Below, in pieces: positions 45,066-51,859 of a stretch of DNA of 54,008 nt. The DNA comes from an uncultured Clostridia bacterium. Its GTDB lineage: Bacteria > Bacillota > Clostridia > Lachnospirales > Cellulosilyticaceae. Numbering within the stretch: position 1 is the first letter of the stretch; every line of letters starts with the position of its first letter. The notes beneath the pieces are model-generated. The model ran no database searches. It was not told the DNA's origin and worked only from the letters and a program-made list of their open reading frames with translations. The stretch spans positions 1 to 54,008 of the forward strand of contig CAKZUB010000085.1 in assembly GCA_937921505.1 (NCBI GenBank). Direction: 5' to 3'. The translations under genes and the position numbers were made by a program.

Positions 45066-45968
45066 GTGATTAAGAGATTTCTAAGCTACGTTGAAATAAT
45101 GACTAAGATCACAAGTCTATTTGCTTTTTTTATAACTATTGCTTTTCTTTTATATATGAAAGAGCCGATAGATTGGAATAGAACGGGCGTATTTTTCGCA
45201 GCTATGTTTTTATTTGATCTAGCAACTACTGCAATTAATAATTATATTGATACAAAAACAAATCATCAGATATTACAGTTTAAAAGAAGTATTGCACTAG
45301 TTATCATCATTATACTTCTTGGTATGAGTACTATTTTGGGATTATATTTAGTATATCTTACAGATAGTGTTGTATTTCTTCTAGGGGGACTTTGTTTTTT
45401 TTGTGGTATTTTCTACACCTATGGACCTGTGCCTATATCCAGGCAACCACTTGGAGAAGTTTTATCAGGAGTTTTTTATGGTTTATTAATACCTTTTATT
45501 CTATTGTATATCAATATGCCAACAGGAACATTTCTTTCATTACGCTTAAGTTTTGAGACGATTGGTTTATCTTTAAATGTCTGGCCTTTAATGCAGGTTA
45601 TTCTATTTTCAGTTATTCCAGTTTGTGTGACAGCCAATATTATGTTGGCGAATAATATCTGTGATTTAGAAAAAGACATTCTAGTTAAAAGACATACACT
45701 GCCCTATTATTTAGGAAGTAAAGCTCTTTACTTGTTTGCGGGACTTTATTATTTAACCTATATTGCATTATTAGCTATGGTACTGTTAAAGATATTGTCT
45801 CCCATCTGTTTAATAGCATTACTCACGCTATTTATTGTACAAAAAAATATACGAGAATTCTTTAAAAAGCAAGATAAGGATACGACGTTTGTTTTAGCTA
45901 TTAAAAATTATATCATTATTATGGGAACAAATACTTTATTAATTTTCATAAGTGGATTGTTCTCTTAG
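45066..45968 (+). CDS. UbiA-family prenyltransferase (DmkA-like)
   Basis: This 300-residue membrane enzyme has about eight or nine helices with the two Asp-rich motifs: NNYID (N58 to D62, in TTAINNYIDTKTN) and DLEKD (in NNICDLEKDI). These bind the prenyl diphosphate. The start is GTG 45066 behind AGGGGG; an ATG two bases earlier is out of frame. MenA-type enzymes attach the polyprenyl tail to dihydroxynaphthoate. No men genes are nearby, so the aromatic precursor must come from elsewhere. Context makes it the DmkA counterpart of the extracellular electron transfer pathway. Confidence 0.87.
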   Translation: MIKRFLSYVEIMTKITSLFAFFITIAFLLYMKEPIDWNRTGVFFAAMFLFDLATTAINNYIDTKTNHQILQFKRSIALVIIIILLGMSTILGLYLVYLTDSVVFLLGGLCFFCGIFYTYGPVPISRQPLGEVLSGVFYGLLIPFILLYINMPTGTFLSLRLSFETIGLSLNVWPLMQVILFSVIPVCVTANIMLANNICDLEKDILVKRHTLPYYLGSKALYLFAGLYYLTYIALLAMVLLKILSPICLIALLTLFIVQKNIREFFKKQDKDTTFVLAIKNYIIIMGTNTLLIFISGLFS

Positions 45969-45982
45969 CAAGTGAGGTTGCA

Positions 45983-46375
45983 ATGAAGTTTTTTAAAAAA
46001 TCAGATATATGGGTTATTTTGATGATTATAGTTCTAAGCGGTATAGGTTGGGGTATCTATGAGTTTACTTTCTCAAAACAGCCCGCTAAAGCTGAAATTT
46101 ACTATTATTCAGAACTTGTTGAAACAATTGATTTAGATAGTGGCGTAGAAAAGACTTTTTCAATTTCACAGAATCCATATGTGGTTTTTCGACTTTATGA
46201 AGATGGTAATATACGCTTTGAAGAATCAAATTGTCCTGATAAGATTTGTATAAAGTCAGGGAAGCACAGTAGAGTTGGAGAGCATGCTGCGTGTATTCCT
46301 AATGGCATTATTTTAAAGATTGTTCCTAAAAAAAATTATAATAAAGATGATCTTGATATTGTAGTCAGCAAATAG
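45983..46375 (+). CDS. eetA: NusG domain II-containing membrane protein (EetA-like)
   Basis: The 130-residue protein has an N-terminal transmembrane helix (about 9-27) and an external NusG domain II-like beta domain (about 40-130) with the typical SNCPDKICIKSGKHSR and ACIPNGIILKI segments. Cysteines in these segments could form a disulfide. The domain is unrelated in role to transcription factor NusG. In Listeria, EetA and EetB are the small membrane proteins of the extracellular electron transfer locus, needed for activity but biochemically undefined. It lies 14 nt after the prenyltransferase and 8 nt before the EetB-like gene. Confidence 0.85.
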   Translation: MKFFKKSDIWVILMIIVLSGIGWGIYEFTFSKQPAKAEIYYYSELVETIDLDSGVEKTFSISQNPYVVFRLYEDGNIRFEESNCPDKICIKSGKHSRVGEHAACIPNGIILKIVPKKNYNKDDLDIVVSK

Positions 46376-46383
46376 AAAGGCTT

Positions 46384-46932
46384 ATGATGGATAAGAATAT
46401 ATTAGATAAGGACTCTAGATGGGATTTAAAGAAATCTAAAATAATAGTTTTAACAGCAATGCTTTTTGCAGTTGCAATAGTGTTGTCTATAGTTGAAAAC
46501 TCTCTGCCGCCCATAGTGGTTACAGTACCCGGGGTTAAGTTTGGGCTTTCTAATATTGCAGTGATGTATGCTTTGTTTTTTTTAGGAAAAAAGCAAGCAT
46601 TTGCAATAGCTGTTTTAAAATCATTTTTTGTATTTATTACTAGAGGTATTGTTGCAGCATTTCTAAGTTTTTTTGGAGGCTTATTATCGTTAATTATTAT
46701 GATAATCTTAATGGTAGTGTTTAAAGACAAAATATCTTATTTAGTAATGAGTATCTTTGGGGCAGTCTTTCATAATATAGGTCAATTTATTGCAATATCT
46801 TTTATACTTGTATCAGTTTATATATGGGCCTATCTTCCGATTTTACTTATTTCGGGGGTGATTGCAGGGATTGCAACGGCTACATTACTTAGGTTTATTT
46901 TCCCAGCTTTTAAAAAGCTAGGTTTAAAATAA
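46384..46932 (+). CDS. eetB: Gx transporter family protein (EetB-like)
   Basis: This 182-residue protein has five or six membrane helices and the family segment VPGVKFGLSNIAVMYALFFLGKKQAFAI (read here as two parts around residues 54-81). It was once annotated as heptaprenyl diphosphate synthase component I, but it is an integral membrane protein resembling ECF-type S components. It corresponds to EetB. Tandem ATGs at 46384 and 46387 follow AAAGG; the second has the better spacing. Position between EetA-like and PplA-like genes supports a role in the same electron path. Confidence 0.87.
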   Translation: MMDKNILDKDSRWDLKKSKIIVLTAMLFAVAIVLSIVENSLPPIVVTVPGVKFGLSNIAVMYALFFLGKKQAFAIAVLKSFFVFITRGIVAAFLSFFGGLLSLIIMIILMVVFKDKISYLVMSIFGAVFHNIGQFIAISFILVSVYIWAYLPILLISGVIAGIATATLLRFIFPAFKKLGLK

Positions 46933-46958
46933 AAAATAAAATACTTGGAGGGATAGAC

Positions 46959-48020
46959 ATGAAAAAATCATTAGCATTAATACTTAGTGCCTCTTTATTA
47001 TCTTTTGCACTTATTGGATGTGGAGCACCAGCCCCAACACCAGCACCTGTAGTTGAGGCACCAGCCCAAACACCAGATAACACAGTAGGCGCAGAAGGCT
47101 CAGTTAAAACTGGTCTAGCTATTATCACAACAACGGCGAAGTCTAAAGATGCAGAAGATCAAGATGGACTTGCACAAGTTGATTCAACAATTGTTGCAGT
47201 TACAGTTGATGGGGAAGGTAAAATTGTAAAATGTATTATAGATGGAGCCCAAACAAAAATTAACTTCTCTAAAACTGGGGAAATTACAACGGATATCAAT
47301 GCTGCGTTTAAGACAAAACAAGAGCTTGGAGCTGAATATGGTATGGCTAAAGCATCTTCTATTGGTAAAGAATGGAATGAAGAAGCAGATGCTCTAGCAG
47401 AATATGTAGTAGGTAAAACAGTAGAAGAAGTAAAAGGAATTGCAGTTAACGAAAAAGGAGCACCAGCAGACAGTGAACTTGCAGCTTCTGTAACCGTTTC
47501 AATTGGTGGTTTTGTAGCTGCTATTGAAAAAGCTGTTGCTAATGCACAAGATTTAGGAGCTCAAGCTTCTGATAAATTAGGTTTAGGCGTAGTTACTAAT
47601 ATAGCTAAATCTAAAAATGCAGGAGATGAAGATGGCGTTGCACAAGCTTACTCAACCTATACAGCTACAACTTTTGACGTGGATGGCAGAATCACAAGCA
47701 GTGTAATCGATGGTTCTGTAACAAATGTTAAATTCTCTAAAGAAGGAAAAATAACTTCTGATATAAGTGCAGCTTATAAAACTAAAGTTGAGCTTGGAGC
47801 AGACTATGGTATGACTAAAGCATCTTCTATTGGTAAAGAATGGTTTGAACAAGCGGATGTACTTTCAAAATACGTAGTAGGTAAAACAGTAGAAGAAGTA
47901 AAAGGAATTGCAGTTAACGAAAAAGGAGCACCAGCAGACAGTGAACTTGCAGCGTCTGTAACCATTTCAATTGGTGATTATATATCAGTTATTGAAAAAG
48001 CAAGTGTCTCTGCTAAATAG
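46959..48020 (+). CDS. pplA: FMN-carrying lipoprotein with two tandem domains (PplA-like)
   Basis: This 353-residue lipoprotein has lipobox LIGC with Cys21, a Pro/Ala-rich linker (about 23-42) and two homologous modules (about 50-195 and 206-350). Each ends with ASVT[VI]SIG; Thr179 and Thr335 are exactly 156 residues apart and are the likely FMN attachment points, as inferred from the Listeria protein. In Listeria PplA, ApbE-type FmnB links FMN covalently, and the protein carries electrons outside the cell. A 103-bp stretch is almost identical in the two modules. TTGGAGGGAT precedes the ATG. Confidence 0.85.
   Translation: MKKSLALILSASLLSFALIGCGAPAPTPAPVVEAPAQTPDNTVGAEGSVKTGLAIITTTAKSKDAEDQDGLAQVDSTIVAVTVDGEGKIVKCIIDGAQTKINFSKTGEITTDINAAFKTKQELGAEYGMAKASSIGKEWNEEADALAEYVVGKTVEEVKGIAVNEKGAPADSELAASVTVSIGGFVAAIEKAVANAQDLGAQASDKLGLGVVTNIAKSKNAGDEDGVAQAYSTYTATTFDVDGRITSSVIDGSVTNVKFSKEGKITSDISAAYKTKVELGADYGMTKASSIGKEWFEQADVLSKYVVGKTVEEVKGIAVNEKGAPADSELAASVTISIGDYISVIEKASVSAK
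47406..47508 (+). repeat. Internal near-identical repeat in pplA, copy 1
   Basis: These 103 bp match 47874-47976 with only two differences seen (47486 and 47495), at a fixed offset of 468 bp. A shorter identical block at 47349-47374 has the same offset. Both copies encode the end of the flavin-carrying module. Confidence 0.9.
47874..47976 (+). repeat. Internal near-identical repeat in pplA, copy 2
   Basis: This is the partner of 47406-47508. The surrounding modules have diverged, but this block is nearly unchanged even at synonymous sites, which points to recent duplication or gene conversion rather than purifying selection on protein alone. Confidence 0.9.
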
Positions 48021-48035
48021 TGATTCAAACATTTT

Positions 48036-48066
48036 GAGAGGTAGGTTTTACTACCTCTCTATTTTT
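48036..48066 (+). terminator. Terminator or attenuator between pplA and apbE
   Basis: GAGAGGTAG (48036-48044) pairs perfectly with CTACCTCTC (48051-48059) over a 6-nt loop and is followed by TATTTTT. It ends just before the apbE ribosome-binding site. It probably lowers apbE transcription relative to pplA. Confidence 0.8.
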
Positions 48067-48078
48067 GAGGTGAGGAGT

Positions 48079-49128
48079 ATGGTAAGAAAAATAATTGCAT
48101 CTATTCTTATGGTTCTGCTTACAATGAACTTTGCAGCCTGTAAAGCTGCTCCTAAGGAGACGCGTTATGAATCAGATTTTCTTGTGCTTTTTAATACTGT
48201 CACTAAAATTGTAGCTTATACAGAAAGTAAAGAAGAATTTACGAGATATTCAAAACTCATTTATGATGAGTTAAAAGAGTATCATGAGTTATATGATATA
48301 TATAACTCATATGATGGAAAAAATAACATCAAAACAATTAACGATCATGCTGGTATTAAACCAGTGAAAGTTGATCAAAAGATAATTGATTTATTACTTT
48401 TTTCAAAAGATGAATATAAAATAACAGACGGGAAAGTCAATATTGCTCTTGGTGCTGTACTTAAAATATGGCATGATTATCGTAAAGAAGGTATTGATGA
48501 CTTTGAAAATGCTAAGGTGCCGCCAAGAGATAAACTTGAAGCTGCGCGTACACATACGGATATCAATAAAGTAATTATTGATGAAGTGGAGTCTACAGTT
48601 TTTCTAGAGGACCCTCATATGAGTCTTGATGTTGGAGCTATAGCAAAAGGTTATGCTGTTGAACAAGTTGCAAAACTTGCAATAGAGAATGGATTTGAAT
48701 CAGGGCTTATTAGTGTTGGGGGCAATGTGCGTGCGATTGGTCATAAAGGACAAAGCAAAGAAGTATGGAATGTAGGCATTCAAAACCCTGAAAAAGACGC
48801 TGCACAACCCATTCTTAAGGTTGTTTACCTAAGTGATATGTCCCTTGTTACAAGTGGTAATTATGAAAGATACTATACAGTGGATGGCAAAAAATACCAC
48901 CATATTATTGATACGGAAACACTGTTTCCATCAGAATATGTAACAGCGGTTACAATTATTTGTCCAGATTCAGGAGTTGCTGATTCTCTTTCTACAGCAG
49001 TATTTAATATGTCCTTCGAAGAAGGATTGGCATTTATAGATGATTTGCCTGATACAGAAGCAGTGTGGATTCTTAATAATGGCGATATTAAGTATAGTGC
49101 TCATTTTAAAGATTTGATTAAAGAATAA
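48079..49128 (+). CDS. apbE: FAD:protein FMN transferase (ApbE/FmnB-like lipoprotein)
   Basis: ApbE transfers FMN from FAD to a Ser/Thr of exported flavoproteins. From ATG 48079 (after GAGGTGAGGAG) it has 349 residues with lipobox FAAC (Cys21), DVGAIAKGYAVEQV near residue 190, LISVGGNVRAIGHKG, and YHHIIDTETLFPSEY near residue 275, which contains the metal-binding Asp region. The upstream in-frame extension into pplA has no ribosome-binding site. Lipid anchoring places it outside the membrane beside its predicted substrate, PplA. Confidence 0.93.
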   Translation: MVRKIIASILMVLLTMNFAACKAAPKETRYESDFLVLFNTVTKIVAYTESKEEFTRYSKLIYDELKEYHELYDIYNSYDGKNNIKTINDHAGIKPVKVDQKIIDLLLFSKDEYKITDGKVNIALGAVLKIWHDYRKEGIDDFENAKVPPRDKLEAARTHTDINKVIIDEVESTVFLEDPHMSLDVGAIAKGYAVEQVAKLAIENGFESGLISVGGNVRAIGHKGQSKEVWNVGIQNPEKDAAQPILKVVYLSDMSLVTSGNYERYYTVDGKKYHHIIDTETLFPSEYVTAVTIICPDSGVADSLSTAVFNMSFEEGLAFIDDLPDTEAVWILNNGDIKYSAHFKDLIKE

Positions 49129-49129
49129 T

Positions 49130-49164
49130 AAAGAGGATATCTCACAAATTGAGATATCCTCTTT
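49130..49164. terminator. Bidirectional terminator between apbE and the rhomboid-like gene
   Basis: A perfect 15-bp stem pairs 49130-49144 with 49150-49164, with A- and T-tracts at the base. It serves apbE on the plus strand and touches the stop of the convergent minus-strand gene. Confidence 0.9.
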
Positions 49165-49967
49165 TAGTTAACATGTGTGTGATCTCTGATATGATCCATG
49201 CAGTATTCAAAATTACCATTGCAGCTAGAGCAGTAACGAAATTCCATGTCAGGATTAGAAACTTCAGTCTTACCACATACGTGACATTTGTGAAAAGCTA
49301 CGCGAATGGTAGAAGAACCAGAGTTTTTTTGAAGTACGCGTTTTTGCTTGTTGAATTGCTGCTGCGTCTGGGTAGAGCCTCCTTTGAGTAGAGGCAGTCC
49401 AAAAAATAAAAAGTAATTGAGTAGTGAAATAGTAATAAGTGCTTTAGTTCCAAGGCCTCCGGTGAAGAATCTAAACAGTAAAAACGCAACGTTTAAATAG
49501 GCTAAATATTTAACTTTTACGGGTATAAAAAAGTAAAGTCTAAACTGAACATTAGGAAATAGTGTTGCATAAGCTAGAAATAAAGATAAATTAATGTACA
49601 AGGTTGTTCCTGGATTATTAAATAAAGCAGATGCAATCATGGTTAAGATAGCACCAGTAAAGTAATAAACGTTAAATTTAAAAACACCCCAGGTGTTTTC
49701 AAGCTGCATGCCAATAGAATAATACAAAAAAGCTGAAAAGATGAACCAAATCATATCAAAGGTATTTGGGATAAATAAGAAACTAACAAGTCTCCAAATC
49801 TCTCCGCGCATAATGGCATTAAAGTCAAAGGTTATAAAGTAAAGGATACTTCCACTAGTCAAATAATAAAACAAAAAAACAAAGGCATTACCACATAATA
49901 TATAGAGCATCAGATTGTTGATAGCGTATTTTCCATATTTTCGTTCAAGTTTATTTAAAAAGTTCAT
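49164..49967 (-). CDS. Rhomboid-like membrane protein with C-terminal zinc finger
   Basis: The 267-residue protein has about six membrane helices in the rhomboid layout, including RGEIWRLVSFLFIP (about 54-67), which matches the rhomboid WR loop. The usual catalytic GxSG is absent (the region reads FNNPGTTLYINLSLFLAYA), and I see no helix with the catalytic His. A cytoplasmic tail ends in a zinc-finger-like array, CHVCGKTE then YCSSCNGNFEYCMDH. It is probably a proteolytically inactive rhomboid-like protein; the role is unknown. AAGGAGGCC precedes the ATG. Confidence 0.75.
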   Translation of the reverse strand: MNFLNKLERKYGKYAINNLMLYILCGNAFVFLFYYLTSGSILYFITFDFNAIMRGEIWRLVSFLFIPNTFDMIWFIFSAFLYYSIGMQLENTWGVFKFNVYYFTGAILTMIASALFNNPGTTLYINLSLFLAYATLFPNVQFRLYFFIPVKVKYLAYLNVAFLLFRFFTGGLGTKALITISLLNYFLFFGLPLLKGGSTQTQQQFNKQKRVLQKNSGSSTIRVAFHKCHVCGKTEVSNPDMEFRYCSSCNGNFEYCMDHIRDHTHVN

Positions 49968-50017
49968 ATGGCCTCCTTAAAAATCACACAAATATCATAT
50001 TTTTAATGTATAATAGG

Positions 50018-50045
50018 ATTATAGCATACTCTATACTAGAGTCAA
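50018..50045 (-). promoter_or_regulatory. Promoter and dyad upstream of the rhomboid-like gene
   Basis: On the minus strand TTGACT (complement of 50040-50045) and TATAAT (complement of 50018-50023) are 16 bp apart. The dyad ACTCTA-TAC-TAGAGT (50028-50042) lies in the spacer, where a repressor could block polymerase. Confidence 0.65.
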
Positions 50046-50080
50046 AGGGTATTATTATGAAATGAGAAAGGATAGACATA

Positions 50081-50761
50081 ATGGAGAAATATGGCGTATC
50101 ATTTAAGGAATTATCTCGTAAGAAAAAAACACAGCATATATGGGAATACTATAGATGGCATATTGCAAGTGTTATTATTGGAGTAGTTATTGTAGGGAGT
50201 TTAGGAAAGACTATACTTACGCCACAAAAGAAATTTGCGGTAGATGTTGTTATAGCAGGCAAGGTGATAAGTGATGAGACGCAGGCTGAGGTTATAGAAC
50301 ACTTTGAAAATGAATGGGATACAGGTCTTAATATATCTAGTGTTGATTTTGAAAGCATGGGTCAGCTTGAGATGGCAATGATGCAAAAAATACCCTTACT
50401 TATCAGGTCGGGAGAATCAGACATTCTTATTCTATCTAAAGATACCTATATGAATTATTTAAATCAAGGCGGGGTAAGTATATTTGTGCCTCTAGATACG
50501 ATTGATGCATTAAAACCTTTAGTGGACTATAAAAGGGACAGCCTTATTACATCAGAACATATACAAGTTAGTACTGAAGATGAGGCTTACCAAGAAGAAA
50601 TAGAAGAAATAAAGAAAAAAGGACATATATATGGTATAGAAGTTAACACATTACCCGGTGTTCCAAGTTTAAAACTAACAGAAGATCTAGTGGTAGGAAT
50701 AACATCCACCGTAAAGGATATTCCTAAAACAATAGAAGTATTTGAGTATTTAATACAATAA
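50081..50761 (+). CDS. Single-pass membrane protein of unknown function
   Basis: I do not recognise a characterised family. The 226-residue protein has a basic cytoplasmic head (KELSRKKKTQH), one transmembrane helix (about 28-47) and an extracellular domain (about 55-226) with DVVIAGKVISDETQAEVIEH and ESDILILSKDTYMNYLNQGG. The latter resembles the lobe pattern of solute-binding proteins, but this is too short for a full two-lobe fold. AGAAAGGAT precedes the ATG. It has its own gene slot between a divergent and a tandem neighbour, with no clear operon link. Confidence 0.65.
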   Translation: MEKYGVSFKELSRKKKTQHIWEYYRWHIASVIIGVVIVGSLGKTILTPQKKFAVDVVIAGKVISDETQAEVIEHFENEWDTGLNISSVDFESMGQLEMAMMQKIPLLIRSGESDILILSKDTYMNYLNQGGVSIFVPLDTIDALKPLVDYKRDSLITSEHIQVSTEDEAYQEEIEEIKKKGHIYGIEVNTLPGVPSLKLTEDLVVGITSTVKDIPKTIEVFEYLIQ

Positions 50762-50797
50762 AATTGAAATACTATGAATTAAGAGGAGATAAGAATA

Positions 50798-51808
50798 ATG
50801 AACGTTAATGGCATAAGTCAAATAGGAATAGTTGGTGGAGGAAGTGCAGCGTTGATGCTTGCTTTAGAAGCTGCAAAGATGGGAATCCGTACGACTTTAT
50901 TGGACCCTCAAATTGATTGCGTAGGGGCACAAGTTGCTACTGAACATATTATAGCTGCTATTACGAATGAAAATATACAAAAGCTAAGTCTTAGATCGGA
51001 TGTCGTTGTATTTAATACAAATTTGTCTTATGTACTAGATACTAAGTTACACGCAACAACTTATCCAAGTAAACAAGTTATAAATAGATTAGGTCACAAA
51101 AAAGAATTACTAGATCTTTTAGAAGACTTGCAGGTTCCTGCTATACCTACCTATTATCAAGATAATAAGGCAGAAACATTTGAAAAGATTGAAACACTAA
51201 CTATTCCTTTTAGGTTTATAAAACAGTATGCAGATCGGATAGAAAGTATGGACATCTTAAGTGTAGAGGATGCTGCTAATTTTATTCTAGAAGAAGAAAA
51301 GGCAGATAGTTTTTTGCTTCAGCCTATTACCTCATATACCAGCATTATTGCATGTCTATGTATAGTAGACCGAGAAGGGAAAATAACGCTGTATGATCCA
51401 CTTCAAGAAAAATTTGAAGAAGACACCTTATGTACTATTCAAATTGCAAATGACCTTTCTAAAACAATGTTACAAAAAATAGGACGCTATAATAAAAAAA
51501 TATTAAAAGAAATAGGAGGTGTGGGAGTCTATACAATCAAATATGGACTTAAATCAAATAAAGGCATAGAACTCATAGAAATTACCCCGGAAATTTCTAT
51601 ATCAGGGATTCTTACATTAGAAGCGTATGATATGTCTATCTATGAACAATATATTCATATGATTTTAAATATGAAAGTTCTAGCTCCTACACTTATGACT
51701 AATGTACAAGGCTTTATTAAACAAAATTATGCGACAAAAGCTGTGAGTACACCTTATCATATGTATAATATAGGAATCACAAGGCTATGTGTTACCTCAA
51801 ATGATTAA
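50798..51808 (+). CDS. Divergent PurK-like ATP-grasp protein
   Basis: The 336-residue protein keeps the outline of PurK (N5-carboxyaminoimidazole ribonucleotide synthase): a Rossmann start IGIVGGGSAALMLALEAAKM (9-28) with LLDPQ, then YPSKQVINRLGHKKELLDLL, and a C-terminal IELIEITPEISISGILTLEA (257-276) followed by SIYEQYIHMIL. The typical NEIAPRPHNSGH segment has become EITPEISISG, and the glycine-rich GYDGKGQ loop is missing, so normal catalysis is unlikely. No purine genes are adjacent. GAGGAGAT precedes the ATG. Function is unknown. Confidence 0.7.
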   Translation: MNVNGISQIGIVGGGSAALMLALEAAKMGIRTTLLDPQIDCVGAQVATEHIIAAITNENIQKLSLRSDVVVFNTNLSYVLDTKLHATTYPSKQVINRLGHKKELLDLLEDLQVPAIPTYYQDNKAETFEKIETLTIPFRFIKQYADRIESMDILSVEDAANFILEEEKADSFLLQPITSYTSIIACLCIVDREGKITLYDPLQEKFEEDTLCTIQIANDLSKTMLQKIGRYNKKILKEIGGVGVYTIKYGLKSNKGIELIEITPEISISGILTLEAYDMSIYEQYIHMILNMKVLAPTLMTNVQGFIKQNYATKAVSTPYHMYNIGITRLCVTSND

Positions 51809-51812
51809 GCAC

Positions 51813-51859
51813 AAAAAGCTCTTATGTCTACTGGTGCTAAGGAGACATGAGAGCTTTTT
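51813..51859. terminator. Bidirectional terminator between the PurK-like and AP2 genes
   Basis: A 17-bp stem with one mismatch pairs 51813-51829 with 51843-51859, with A- and T-tracts. It lies right after the PurK-like stop. The minus-strand gene's stop codon falls inside its right arm. Confidence 0.85.

Noticed and set aside
47971..48078. N-terminal extension of ApbE reading through the end of pplA.
   Set aside because: It crosses the terminator hairpin and lacks a ribosome-binding site. The ATG at 48079 begins a proper lipoprotein signal peptide.
49149..49391. Plus-strand frame inside the rhomboid-like gene.
   Set aside because: It is antisense to the zinc-finger tail of a well-supported gene and shows no features of its own.
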